This document shows positions 7,719 through 16,226 of a DNA stretch of 38,832 bases, piece after piece (within the stretch, counting starts at the first letter, position 1; each line of letters opens with the position of its first letter). The notes below the pieces were generated by a model that saw only the letters and a program-made list of their open reading frames with translations, had not been told where the DNA came from and ran no database searches. The translations under genes and the position numbers were made by a program. The DNA lies in the NCBI GenBank assembly GCA_024403435.1, contig JAKSRV010000008.1:1-38832 (forward strand). Reading direction: 5' to 3'. The stretch comes from Lachnospiraceae bacterium. GTDB taxonomy: Bacteria; Bacillota; Clostridia; Lachnospirales; Lachnospiraceae.

Positions 7719-7774
7719 ATTGATCATATTTTTGATTGATTTTGGATCGACATTTTAGTAATGACTACAGTGGT

Positions 7775-7781
7775 AAAGGAG
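7775..7781 (+). promoter_or_regulatory. Ribosome binding site that fixes the gltB start
   Basis: AAAGGAG lies 9 nt before ATG 7791. The in-frame ATG at 7761 has no such site, and the site would fall inside its coding sequence, so 7791 is preferred. Confidence 0.8.
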
Positions 7782-7790
7782 AATGAAAAC

Positions 7791-10700
7791 ATGTTTGACG
7801 TAAAGAGAGACCTTCCTCAGTCACCTTTATATAGGGAAGAATTCGAACATGACAATTGCGGTATCGGAGCTTGTGTAAATATTAATGGTAACAAGACCCG
7901 TGCTACAGTTGAGAACGCGCTTAAGATTGTTGAGAACCTTGAGCATAGAGCAGGTAAGGATGCAGAAGGCAAGACCGGAGACGGTGTTGGTATTCTTGCT
8001 CAGATTCCTCATGAGTTTTTTGCAAGGGTTACCGAGGCACTTGGAATTAAGATCGGAAATGAGCGTGAGTACGGTGTCGGAATGTTTTTCTTCCCTCAGG
8101 AAGAGCTTCGCCGCAACCAGGCTAAGAAGATGTTTGAAATCATCGTAGAAAAGGAAGGACTTGAATTCCTCGGATGGAGAGAAGTTCCTACCTTCCCTAA
8201 TGTACTTGGACACAAGGCAGTAGAGTGTATGCCTTGCATCATGCAGGGATTTGTTAAAAAGCCCGCTGATGTAAAGAAGGGACTTGAGTTCGACAGAAAG
8301 CTTTACATCGCCCGCAGACTTTTCGAGCAGTCTACCGATGATACATATGTAGTTTCATTCTCAAGCAGAACTATCGTATATAAAGGAATGTTCCTTGTAG
8401 GTCAGCTTAGAACCTTCTTCGCAGACCTTCAGAGTGAGGACTTCAAGTCAGCTATCGCAATGGTACATTCAAGATTCTCTACCAACACAAATCCCAGCTG
8501 GGAGCGTGCTCATCCGAACCGTCTCATGGTTCACAACGGTGAGATTAACACCATCCGCGGTAACGCAGACAAGATGAGTGCTCGTGAGGAGAACATGGAA
8601 TCTGAGTACCTCAAGGGGCAGTTCCACAAGGTTCTTCCCGCAATCAGCAAGACCGGTTCAGACTCAGCTATGCTGGACAATACTCTTGAGTTCCTCCTCA
8701 TGAGTGGTATGGAACTTCCTCTTGCGGTAATGATTGCTATCCCTGAGCCTTGGGCTAACAATAAGGCAATGTCTCAGAACAAGAGAGACTTCTATCAGTA
8801 TTATGCAACCATGATGGAGCCTTGGGACGGACCTGCATCAATCCTTTTCTCAGATGGAGATATCATGGGTGCAGTACTTGACCGTAACGGACTTCGTCCT
8901 TCGAGATACATGATCACTGACGATGACACACTTATCCTTTCATCAGAGGTAGGTGTACTTGATATCGATCCTTCTACCATCAAGGTAAAGGAAAGACTTC
9001 GTCCCGGTAAGATGCTTCTCGTTGATACTGTTAAGGGCCGAGTAATCGATGATGAGGAACTCAAGGAGAAATATGCTTCAAGCCAGCCTTATGGTGAGTG
9101 GCTCGACAGCAACCTTGTAGAGCTCAAGGATCTGAGCATCCCCAACCAGAGAGTACCCGAGTATACCTATGAAGAGCGTCAGCGCATTCAGAAGGCATTC
9201 GGTTATACATATGATGAACTCAAGACAAGCATTCTTCCTATGGCTAAGACCGGTGGAGAAGCTATCGCAGCAATGGGTGTAGATACACCTCTTCCTGTAC
9301 TTTCAAAGAGTGTTCATCCTTTGTTCCACTATTTCAAGCAGCTCTTCGCACAGGTAACCAATCCTCCCATTGATGCTATTCGTGAGGAAGTAGTTACTTC
9401 TACTACAGTATATGTAGGACCTGAAGGAAACATCCTTGAGGAGAAGGCAGAGAACTGTAACGTATTGAAGATTAACAACCCTATCCTTACCAACACCGAT
9501 ATCTTAAAGATTAAGATGATGAAGAAGGAAGGCTTCAAGGTAGAGGTTGTTCCGATTATTTATTATAAGAACACAAGCCTTGAGAAGGCTATCGACAGAC
9601 TCTTTGTAGAGGCTGACAGAGCATACAGAGACGGCGCTAACATTCTCATCCTTTCAGACAGAGGAGTAGATGAGAACCATGTAGCAATTCCTTCACTTCT
9701 CGCTGTATCAGCACTTAACCAGTATCTGGTACGCACCAAGAAGAGAACACGTCTTGCTATTATCGTAGAGACCGGTGAGCCCAGAGAAGTACATCATTTT
9801 GCAACTCTTCTCGGCTACGGTGCTTGTGCTGTTAACCCTTATCTTGCACAGGATTCAATCAAGGAACTCATCGAGAATCATATGCTCGACAAGGATTACT
9901 ATGCAGCAGTTAACGATTACAACAATGCAGTTCTTCACGGCATCGTTAAGATCGCTTCAAAAATGGGTATCAGTACCATTCAGTCATATCAGGGTTCACA
10001 GATTTTCGAAGCTATCGGTCTTGATCAGGACGTTGTCGGCAAGTACTTCTGCAACACTGTATGCAGAATCGGTGGTATGAGCCTCAAGGACATCGAGAAG
10101 CAGGTTGATATGCTTCACTCACAGGCATTCGATCCTCTCGGACTCGGAAATGACCTGACCCTCGACAGCCCCGGACATCACAAGATGAGAAGCGGTGCTG
10201 ATGAGCATCTTTACAATCCTGCAACCATTCACATGCTGCAGGAGTCAACCAAGCGCGGTGATTATGAAATGTTTAAGCAGTATACCGCACTTGTTAACGA
10301 TGAGAATTCAGTTAAGAATCTCAGAGGACTTATGGAATTCAATTTCCCTGAGAAGGGTATTGATATCAGCGAGGTTGAGTCAGTAGAATCAATCGTTACC
10401 AGATTTAAGACCGGTGCGATGAGCTACGGTTCGATTTCAAAGGAAGCTCACGAGACCATGGCTATTGCCATGAACAGACTTCACGGTAAGAGTAACTCAG
10501 GTGAAGGTGGTGAGGATTACGAGCGTATGACAGTAGGTGCCGACGGACTTGATCGTTGCTCTGCAATCAAGCAGGTAGCATCAGGTAGATTCGGTGTAAC
10601 CAGCCACTATCTCGTAAGTGCACAGGAAATTCAGATTAAGATGGCACAGGGAGCTAAGCCCGGTGAAGGTGGACATCTTCCCGGAGGAAAGGTATATCCT

Positions 10701-12338
10701 TGGATTGCAAAGACACGTCATTCAACACCCGGCGTATCATTGATTTCACCTCCGCCTCATCATGATATTTATTCAATCGAGGACCTTGCACAGCTTATCT
10801 ACGACCTCAAGAATTCAAATAAGGATGCAAGAATTTCCGTAAAGCTTGTATCTGAGGCAGGTGTAGGAACCGTTGCAGCAGGTGTTGCAAAGGCAGGTGC
10901 ACAGGTAATTCTTGTCAGCGGTTATGACGGCGGTACCGGTGCTGCACCCAGAAGCTCAATCCACAACGCAGGTCTTCCTTGGGAGCTCGGTCTTGCAGAG
11001 ACACATCAGACACTTATTCAGAACGGTCTGAGAAATAAGGTTCGTATTGAGACAGACGGTAAGCTTATGAGCGGTCGTGATGTAGCTATAGCAGCAATCC
11101 TTGGTGCAGAAGAGTTTGGTTTTGCAACCGCTCCCCTTGTAACCATGGGATGCGTAATGATGAGAGTATGTAATCTGGATACCTGCCCTGTTGGTGTAGC
11201 TACCCAGAACCCTGAGCTTCGTAAGAACTTCAAGGGTAAGCCTGAGTATGTAGAAAACTTCATGAAGTTTATCGCTCAGGAGCTCAGAGAGTACATGGCA
11301 AAATTCGGTGTAAGAACCGTAGATGAGCTTGTAGGTCACACTGAACTGCTCAAGATGAGAAAGAATCTTGATGAGAAGCAGTCAAAGGTAGATATCGGAA
11401 TTATCCTTAACAATCCTTATGAAGGAAAGGATATGAAGTTTACCTTCGATCCCAAGCAGGTATATGATTTTGAACTCGAGAAGACTATCGATGAGAAGGT
11501 ACTTCTTAAGTCATTGGATAAGGCAATCACCAACAAGCAGAAGAAGTCAATCGAGGTTGATGTTGTAAATACCGACAGAAGCTTCGGTACTATTCTCGGT
11601 AGTGAGATTACCAAGCGCCTCGGCGATGATGTGGCTGAAGATACTTATCACATCCTTTGCAACGGTGCCGGTGGACAGTCATTCGGTGCATTTATTCCTA
11701 AGGGACTTACTCTTGAACTTGTCGGAGATTCAAACGATTACTTTGGTAAGGGTCTTTCAGGCGGTAAGCTGATTGTATATCCTCCTAAGGGAAGTAAGTT
11801 CAAGGCTGAGGAAAATATCATTATCGGTAACGTAGCTCTCTATGGTGCTACCAGCGGTAAGGCATTCATCAACGGTGTTGCAGGTGAGCGTTTCTGCGTA
11901 CGTAACTCAGGCGCATATGCAGTAGTTGAAGGTGTGGGCGATCACGGTTGTGAGTACATGACCGGCGGACGTGTAGTAGTACTCGGTGCTACCGGCAAGA
12001 ACTTCGCAGCAGGTATGAGCGGCGGTATTGCTTATGTACTTGATGAGCACAACGATCTCTACAAGCACCTTAATAAGGAAATGGTTTCATCCACTGTATT
12101 ATCTAACAAGTATGACATTCTTGAGCTGAAGACAATGATTCAGGAGCATGTAGCTCAGACCAACTCAAGCAAGGGTAAGGAAATCCTTAGCAACTTTGAT
12201 GAGTTTGTACCTAAGTTCAAGAAGATTATCCCTTATGATTATGCGAGAGTTCTCAGCACAATCGTACAGATGGAAGAGAAGGGTCTTTCAGCCGAGCAGG
12301 CACAGATTGAAGCCTTCTACGCAAACACCAGAAAGTAA
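7791..12338 (+). CDS. gltB: Glutamate synthase, large subunit
   Basis: The enzyme takes the amide of glutamine and, with 2-oxoglutarate and electrons from GltD, makes two glutamates; it is central to ammonia assimilation. Its 1,515 residues hold, in order, a class II glutamine amidotransferase domain that starts at Cys23 (DNCGIG) after a 22-residue propeptide, a central linking domain, an FMN-binding synthase domain (about 790-1170) with PGEGGHLPGGKV, and the GXGXG beta-helix domain near the C-terminus. The 3Fe-4S cysteines are Cys1121, Cys1127 and Cys1132, with the expected spacing. Length and motifs are those of an intact protein. gltD follows after 110 nt containing three hairpins. Confidence 0.97.
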   Translation: MFDVKRDLPQSPLYREEFEHDNCGIGACVNINGNKTRATVENALKIVENLEHRAGKDAEGKTGDGVGILAQIPHEFFARVTEALGIKIGNEREYGVGMFFFPQEELRRNQAKKMFEIIVEKEGLEFLGWREVPTFPNVLGHKAVECMPCIMQGFVKKPADVKKGLEFDRKLYIARRLFEQSTDDTYVVSFSSRTIVYKGMFLVGQLRTFFADLQSEDFKSAIAMVHSRFSTNTNPSWERAHPNRLMVHNGEINTIRGNADKMSAREENMESEYLKGQFHKVLPAISKTGSDSAMLDNTLEFLLMSGMELPLAVMIAIPEPWANNKAMSQNKRDFYQYYATMMEPWDGPASILFSDGDIMGAVLDRNGLRPSRYMITDDDTLILSSEVGVLDIDPSTIKVKERLRPGKMLLVDTVKGRVIDDEELKEKYASSQPYGEWLDSNLVELKDLSIPNQRVPEYTYEERQRIQKAFGYTYDELKTSILPMAKTGGEAIAAMGVDTPLPVLSKSVHPLFHYFKQLFAQVTNPPIDAIREEVVTSTTVYVGPEGNILEEKAENCNVLKINNPILTNTDILKIKMMKKEGFKVEVVPIIYYKNTSLEKAIDRLFVEADRAYRDGANILILSDRGVDENHVAIPSLLAVSALNQYLVRTKKRTRLAIIVETGEPREVHHFATLLGYGACAVNPYLAQDSIKELIENHMLDKDYYAAVNDYNNAVLHGIVKIASKMGISTIQSYQGSQIFEAIGLDQDVVGKYFCNTVCRIGGMSLKDIEKQVDMLHSQAFDPLGLGNDLTLDSPGHHKMRSGADEHLYNPATIHMLQESTKRGDYEMFKQYTALVNDENSVKNLRGLMEFNFPEKGIDISEVESVESIVTRFKTGAMSYGSISKEAHETMAIAMNRLHGKSNSGEGGEDYERMTVGADGLDRCSAIKQVASGRFGVTSHYLVSAQEIQIKMAQGAKPGEGGHLPGGKVYPWIAKTRHSTPGVSLISPPPHHDIYSIEDLAQLIYDLKNSNKDARISVKLVSEAGVGTVAAGVAKAGAQVILVSGYDGGTGAAPRSSIHNAGLPWELGLAETHQTLIQNGLRNKVRIETDGKLMSGRDVAIAAILGAEEFGFATAPLVTMGCVMMRVCNLDTCPVGVATQNPELRKNFKGKPEYVENFMKFIAQELREYMAKFGVRTVDELVGHTELLKMRKNLDEKQSKVDIGIILNNPYEGKDMKFTFDPKQVYDFELEKTIDEKVLLKSLDKAITNKQKKSIEVDVVNTDRSFGTILGSEITKRLGDDVAEDTYHILCNGAGGQSFGAFIPKGLTLELVGDSNDYFGKGLSGGKLIVYPPKGSKFKAEENIIIGNVALYGATSGKAFINGVAGERFCVRNSGAYAVVEGVGDHGCEYMTGGRVVVLGATGKNFAAGMSGGIAYVLDEHNDLYKHLNKEMVSSTVLSNKYDILELKTMIQEHVAQTNSSKGKEILSNFDEFVPKFKKIIPYDYARVLSTIVQMEEKGLSAEQAQIEAFYANTRK

Positions 12339-12339
12339 C

Positions 12340-12410
12340 CCGGAATTTCGAAGAAATTCTGGATAGCACGAAGTGCTATGCCGACAGCATTTCGCCTGGG
12401 GGCGAAATGT
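12340..12410 (+). other. Three tandem hairpins between gltB and gltD
   Basis: Three stem-loops follow one another right after the gltB stop: 12340-12362 (10 bp, GAA loop), 12363-12379 (7 bp perfect, ATAGCAC/GTGCTAT, GAA loop) and 12387-12410 (10 bp, TGGG loop). None has a following T-run, so none is a normal intrinsic terminator. Likely roles are mRNA stabilisation or processing that sets the GltB:GltD ratio, or a mobile palindromic repeat. The structures are seen directly; the role is inference. Confidence 0.7.
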
Positions 12411-12448
12411 GAGAGGCTATAGGGATATTATGATAAGGAGATAATGAT

Positions 12449-13933
12449 ATGGGAAAGCCTACCGGATTTATGGAATATAAAAGGGAAGTAAGCAAAGACG
12501 AAGAACCCCTTAGCAGAATTAATCATTTTAATGAATTTCACGAGCACCTTCCTAAGGAGAAGCAGCAGCTTCAGGGTGCAAGATGTATGGATTGCGGAGT
12601 ACCGTTTTGTCAGGCAGGTATGATGATCTGCGGTATGACCAGCGGATGTCCTCTGAATAACCTCATTCCTGAGTGGAATGACCTTGTATACAACGGAAAC
12701 TGGAGACAGGCATATTACAGATTGAAGAAGACCAGCAATTTCCCTGAGTTTACTTCAAGAGTATGCCCCGGATTGTGTGAGTGTGCATGTACCTGCGGTC
12801 TCAACGGTGACCCCGTTGCCACCAAGGAGAATGAGTACGCTATCATTGAGAATGCATATGCAGAAGGCTATGCAGCTCCCAATCCTCCTCAGGTAAGAAC
12901 CGGCAAGAGTGTAGCTGTAATCGGAAGCGGCCCTTCAGGACTTGCTGTTGCGGACCAGCTCAATAAGCGCGGACACAGTGTAACTGTATATGAGAGAGCA
13001 GACAGAGTCGGCGGTCTTCTTATGTACGGTATTCCCAATATGAAGCTTGAGAAGCAGATTATTGACAGAAAGATTGATGTTATGAAGGCCGAGGGCGTTA
13101 ACTTCGTAACCAATACCGATATCGGAAAGGATGTAAAGCCTGCAAAGCTTCTTCATGATTTTGATCGTGTAGTACTTGCGTGCGGTGCTTCGAATCCCAG
13201 AGATATCAAGGCTCCCGGAAGAGATGCTGAAGGAATCTATTTTGCAGTAGATTTCCTTACCAGAAATACCAAGAGCCTGCTTGATTCTGATTTTACCGAC
13301 AAGACATATATCGATACCAAGGACAAGGATGTAGTAATTATCGGAGGTGGTGATACCGGTAACGACTGTCTGGGTACCTCTATCAGACACGGTGCAAAGA
13401 GTGTTACTCTTCTTGAGATGATGCCCAAGGCACCCGATAAGAGAGCAGAGAACAATCCTTGGCCCGAATGGCCCAAGGTATGCAAGACAGACTACGGTCA
13501 TCAGGAGGCAATCGCTCTCTACGGACATGACCCCAGAATGTATTGCACCACCGTTAAGGAGTTCATCAAGGATAAGAAGGGCAATCTTAAGGCTGTTAAG
13601 GTTGTTGAACTTAGCTGGGAGAAGGATGCAGCTACCGGCCGTATGAATATGGTTGAGGTTGCTGGCAGTGAGAAGGAACTCCCCGCTCAGATTTGTCTTA
13701 TTGCTGCAGGTTTCCTTGGAGCGCAGAAGTATGTTACCGACGCGTTTGGAGTGGAGGTTACTGAGAGAACAAATGTTAAGACCGGAAACGGCAAGTTTGC
13801 TACTTCTGTAGAAAATGTATTTGTTACCGGTGATATGCATAGAGGACAGTCTCTTGTAGTATGGGCAATCAGAGAGGGCCGTGACTGCGCAAGAGAAGTT
13901 GATGAGAGCCTGATGGGTTATTCAAATCTGTAA
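12449..13933 (+). CDS. gltD: Glutamate synthase, small subunit (NADPH-dependent)
   Basis: This is the flavin subunit that takes electrons from NAD(P)H and passes them through iron-sulfur centres to GltB. The N-terminal region has the two cysteine groups for 4Fe-4S clusters (CMDCGVPFC with following cysteines, and VCPGLCECACTCG). An FAD-binding Rossmann motif (VIGSGPSGLAVADQL, then YERADRVGGLL) and a second nucleotide motif (VVIIGGGDTGNDC) follow. At 494 residues it has the usual family length. An AAGGAG site lies just before the ATG. It is the second gene of the gltBD operon, which ends at the terminator at 13977. The same fold occurs in other NADPH oxidoreductase subunits, but adjacency to gltB settles the name. 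Confidence 0.96.
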   Translation: MGKPTGFMEYKREVSKDEEPLSRINHFNEFHEHLPKEKQQLQGARCMDCGVPFCQAGMMICGMTSGCPLNNLIPEWNDLVYNGNWRQAYYRLKKTSNFPEFTSRVCPGLCECACTCGLNGDPVATKENEYAIIENAYAEGYAAPNPPQVRTGKSVAVIGSGPSGLAVADQLNKRGHSVTVYERADRVGGLLMYGIPNMKLEKQIIDRKIDVMKAEGVNFVTNTDIGKDVKPAKLLHDFDRVVLACGASNPRDIKAPGRDAEGIYFAVDFLTRNTKSLLDSDFTDKTYIDTKDKDVVIIGGGDTGNDCLGTSIRHGAKSVTLLEMMPKAPDKRAENNPWPEWPKVCKTDYGHQEAIALYGHDPRMYCTTVKEFIKDKKGNLKAVKVVELSWEKDAATGRMNMVEVAGSEKELPAQICLIAAGFLGAQKYVTDAFGVEVTERTNVKTGNGKFATSVENVFVTGDMHRGQSLVVWAIREGRDCAREVDESLMGYSNL

Positions 13934-13976
13934 TCAGCTGTTGCTTGCAAATGATAAGAGCATAATTAAAGTATTG

Positions 13977-14006
13977 AAGGCTGTGGGATTTTTCCCACAG
14001 CCTTTT
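13977..14006 (+). terminator. Rho-independent terminator of gltBD
   Basis: A perfect 12-bp stem (AAGGCTGTGGGA at 13977-13988 with its complement at 13993-14004) has a TTTT loop. The downstream T-run is short (about TTTT including stem bases), but the stem is very strong. It lies 44 nt after the gltD stop. Confidence 0.85.
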
Positions 14007-14028
14007 GCTATACTAAAGTGGGTATTCG

Positions 14029-14037
14029 TGATAAAAT
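14029..14037 (+). promoter_or_regulatory. Possible extended -10 for the membrane protein gene
   Basis: TG-A-TAAAAT, with only a weak -35 (TATACT) 17 nt upstream. It lies right after the gltBD terminator and about 90 nt before the next gene, where a promoter is expected. Confidence 0.35.
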
Positions 14038-14126
14038 AAAACAGATAATGCGTTTGCTTATGAGATGACAGTCAGTGTTGATTGAAGACAGATATAAGGA
14101 AATAAAAAGCAGCGCAGAGTGGGGTT

Positions 14127-16226
14127 ATGATTACCAAAACAGACAATTACTTTAAAAAACATCCATTTATGAGAAGAACCCTGGAAGCACTTATGGTGCT
14201 GTTCATGGCACTCTATCCCCTCAGACATATCCACATAGGATTGGATTTGTGGGATACCGGCTATAACTATGCCAATTTTGAGTACATGGGATTGGGTTCA
14301 ATGGATTCGATGTGGTTTTTCTCTACATATTTGTCCAATGCGCTGGGACATCTTTTGACGCTTCTTCCCTTTGGAAAGACTTTGCTGGGAATGAATTTTT
14401 ACACGGCGTTGGTAGTGTCTTTGTGCTCTATAACGGCATATATGTTTTTGACAAGATCGGTTAAGCTGCCGAAGTTTTTGGTTTTTGCAGGTGAATTTAT
14501 AGCAATAAGTCTTTGTTGGTGTCCGACAGCTCTTTTGTACAATTATCTGACATATTATTTTCTGATGACTACGGTTATATGTCTGTATTACGGATTGTTG
14601 AAAAAGCGTAATTACTGCCTCTTTATTGGAGGAATCATACTGGGACTTAATATTTTCGTGAGATTTTCAAATCTTCCGGAGGCGGTCCTGATTTTTGCGG
14701 TATGGGTGTATGGAATACTTGAGACTGAGGCAAAAATCAAGGGTGAAGAAAAGAACATAAAGAGTCGCGAGCGAAAGTTAGGCTTCAGGAGATATATGCA
14801 GAAAACTCTGTTATGTATGAGCGGTTACCTGGCTTCTGTAGGAGGTATGTTGCTATTCTTCGGGATAAAGTATGGTTTTAATGCATATTTTGATGCTATA
14901 AAAAGACTTTTCGCAATGACGGATGAGGCGTCTGATTATACTGCGACCTCTATGCTGGTTGGCTTGATTAAGTGGTATAAAGAGGCCGGCTATTGGACAA
15001 GCAGACTGTGTGTATTTGCTGTGGCAGGTATTCTTTTGTGTGCGCTTGCAAAGCATTTGGATATACAGTTTGAATTAAAAGAGAATGCAGGAATAAAATT
15101 GTTTGGCAGAGGATTTAATTTCCTTGGAGTAGCATATATTATTTCCGCTGTTTTTGCGGTCCTCTCTGTTTTTTGGCTGCTTTTTAAGAAGAAGTTTTCG
15201 TACGGATATTACGGTGAGTATGGATCAATACTTATGCCATGTGCCGTATTGATTTTGATTTCGGTATGCGTGTGCCTGGTTCAGATATTTAAGCCGGTTA
15301 ATACACTTGAAATGAGGTTGGTGAGCGGACTGGTATTGATAGTCATACTGATTACCCCTATAGGAAGTAATACAGGTATCTTCCCGGTGATAAGTAATAT
15401 GTTTTTGATTGCTCCTTTTTTGCTTAACAGTTGTGGGGAACTTTTTGAAGTTAAAGACAGGGAGGGTATCAGTCGCTATAATTATACGAATCCTTTGATT
15501 GACCGTGAGACCAATAGAAGAAAAAAGGTCTATGAAGTGGTGTGGAGCTATGTATCATTATTCCCTGTAAAGGCTGTGATGACAGCTTTCGGGCTGTTGT
15601 GTCTTTTCCAAATTGTTACATTCGGTAAGGAATTTGTTTTTACTGAAGGTCATAATGCATGGGATACATATTATTCTGTCGGCGCTGATAAAGTGATGAA
15701 CGGAATAAGGATGAATTATGATAAGGCATCGAACTACGGAGAATTGTATCTGTTCATCAATGAAGCCGGACTTCAGGATAATGAGCTGATTACATATGGT
15801 TATATTCCGTCACTGAGTTTTTATCTGCAGATGACACCTGCATTTAATCCTTGGATTGATTTGGATTCATATAATAAGAGTGTACTGGTGCAGGATCTTG
15901 AAAATACCGCTGCAGAGGCAGAGGAAAAGATTGCAAAAAGTAAAGCTGAAGCTGAGGCAAGTCTTAATAATGTAATAAAGGACAATATTGCCAAGGAAGG
16001 TTCAGAGGAGGCTGTGGCTGCAGAGGCTATGATTATCAGCCGCCGTGAAGCATATCCGGTTGTTATAGTTGATGCAAAATATTGTGATTATATAAATATT
16101 GAAAAGGCTCCAATGTTGGGAGAGGTTAAATGGGCTCTCTTGGCGGAGTATATGGATAAAGCAGGATACAAGGTGGTATTTTCAAACAAAAAGTATGTTG
16201 TATTGACTGCTGTTGATGAGGAATAG
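14127..16226 (+). CDS. Multispanning membrane protein, possible GT-C-type glycosyltransferase
   Basis: I do not recognise a named family. The 699-residue protein starts after a GAGTGGGG site. It has about ten to twelve hydrophobic helices between residues 18 and 505, then a soluble C-terminal part of roughly 190 residues. The first loop after the first helix carries LDLWDTGYNYANF; an acidic residue at this place, many helices and a C-terminal soluble domain resemble GT-C enzymes that use lipid-linked sugars, but this is inference. A charged Ala/Glu/Lys stretch (about 590-635) looks like a short coiled coil. The end overlaps the helicase gene by 11 nt, so the two are probably translated together. 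Confidence 0.75.
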   Translation: MITKTDNYFKKHPFMRRTLEALMVLFMALYPLRHIHIGLDLWDTGYNYANFEYMGLGSMDSMWFFSTYLSNALGHLLTLLPFGKTLLGMNFYTALVVSLCSITAYMFLTRSVKLPKFLVFAGEFIAISLCWCPTALLYNYLTYYFLMTTVICLYYGLLKKRNYCLFIGGIILGLNIFVRFSNLPEAVLIFAVWVYGILETEAKIKGEEKNIKSRERKLGFRRYMQKTLLCMSGYLASVGGMLLFFGIKYGFNAYFDAIKRLFAMTDEASDYTATSMLVGLIKWYKEAGYWTSRLCVFAVAGILLCALAKHLDIQFELKENAGIKLFGRGFNFLGVAYIISAVFAVLSVFWLLFKKKFSYGYYGEYGSILMPCAVLILISVCVCLVQIFKPVNTLEMRLVSGLVLIVILITPIGSNTGIFPVISNMFLIAPFLLNSCGELFEVKDREGISRYNYTNPLIDRETNRRKKVYEVVWSYVSLFPVKAVMTAFGLLCLFQIVTFGKEFVFTEGHNAWDTYYSVGADKVMNGIRMNYDKASNYGELYLFINEAGLQDNELITYGYIPSLSFYLQMTPAFNPWIDLDSYNKSVLVQDLENTAAEAEEKIAKSKAEAEASLNNVIKDNIAKEGSEEAVAAEAMIISRREAYPVVIVDAKYCDYINIEKAPMLGEVKWALLAEYMDKAGYKVVFSNKKYVVLTAVDEE

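Larger units (their letters stand above)
7386..7790. other. 405-nt leader/intergenic region before gltB
   Basis: There is no gene here. From left to right it holds short AT-rich repeats (CAAATAAACAGC-like), a good promoter match at 7514-7542, a terminator hairpin at 7551-7589, a degenerate 25-nt tandem repeat at about 7594-7718, and the gltB ribosome binding site. Apart from the 7514 element I see no convincing promoter nearer to gltB. Confidence 0.6.

Noticed and set aside
7761-7790. Upstream ATG 7761 as the gltB start
   Set aside because: It lacks a ribosome binding site, and the AAAGGAG at 7775-7781 serves ATG 7791. Starting at 7791 gives a normal short propeptide before Cys23.
12935-13840. 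A 301-residue minus-strand open frame opposite gltD
   Set aside because: It lies entirely inside gltD, whose motifs are unmistakable. The reverse frame is Cys/Leu/Ser-rich without a recognisable fold.
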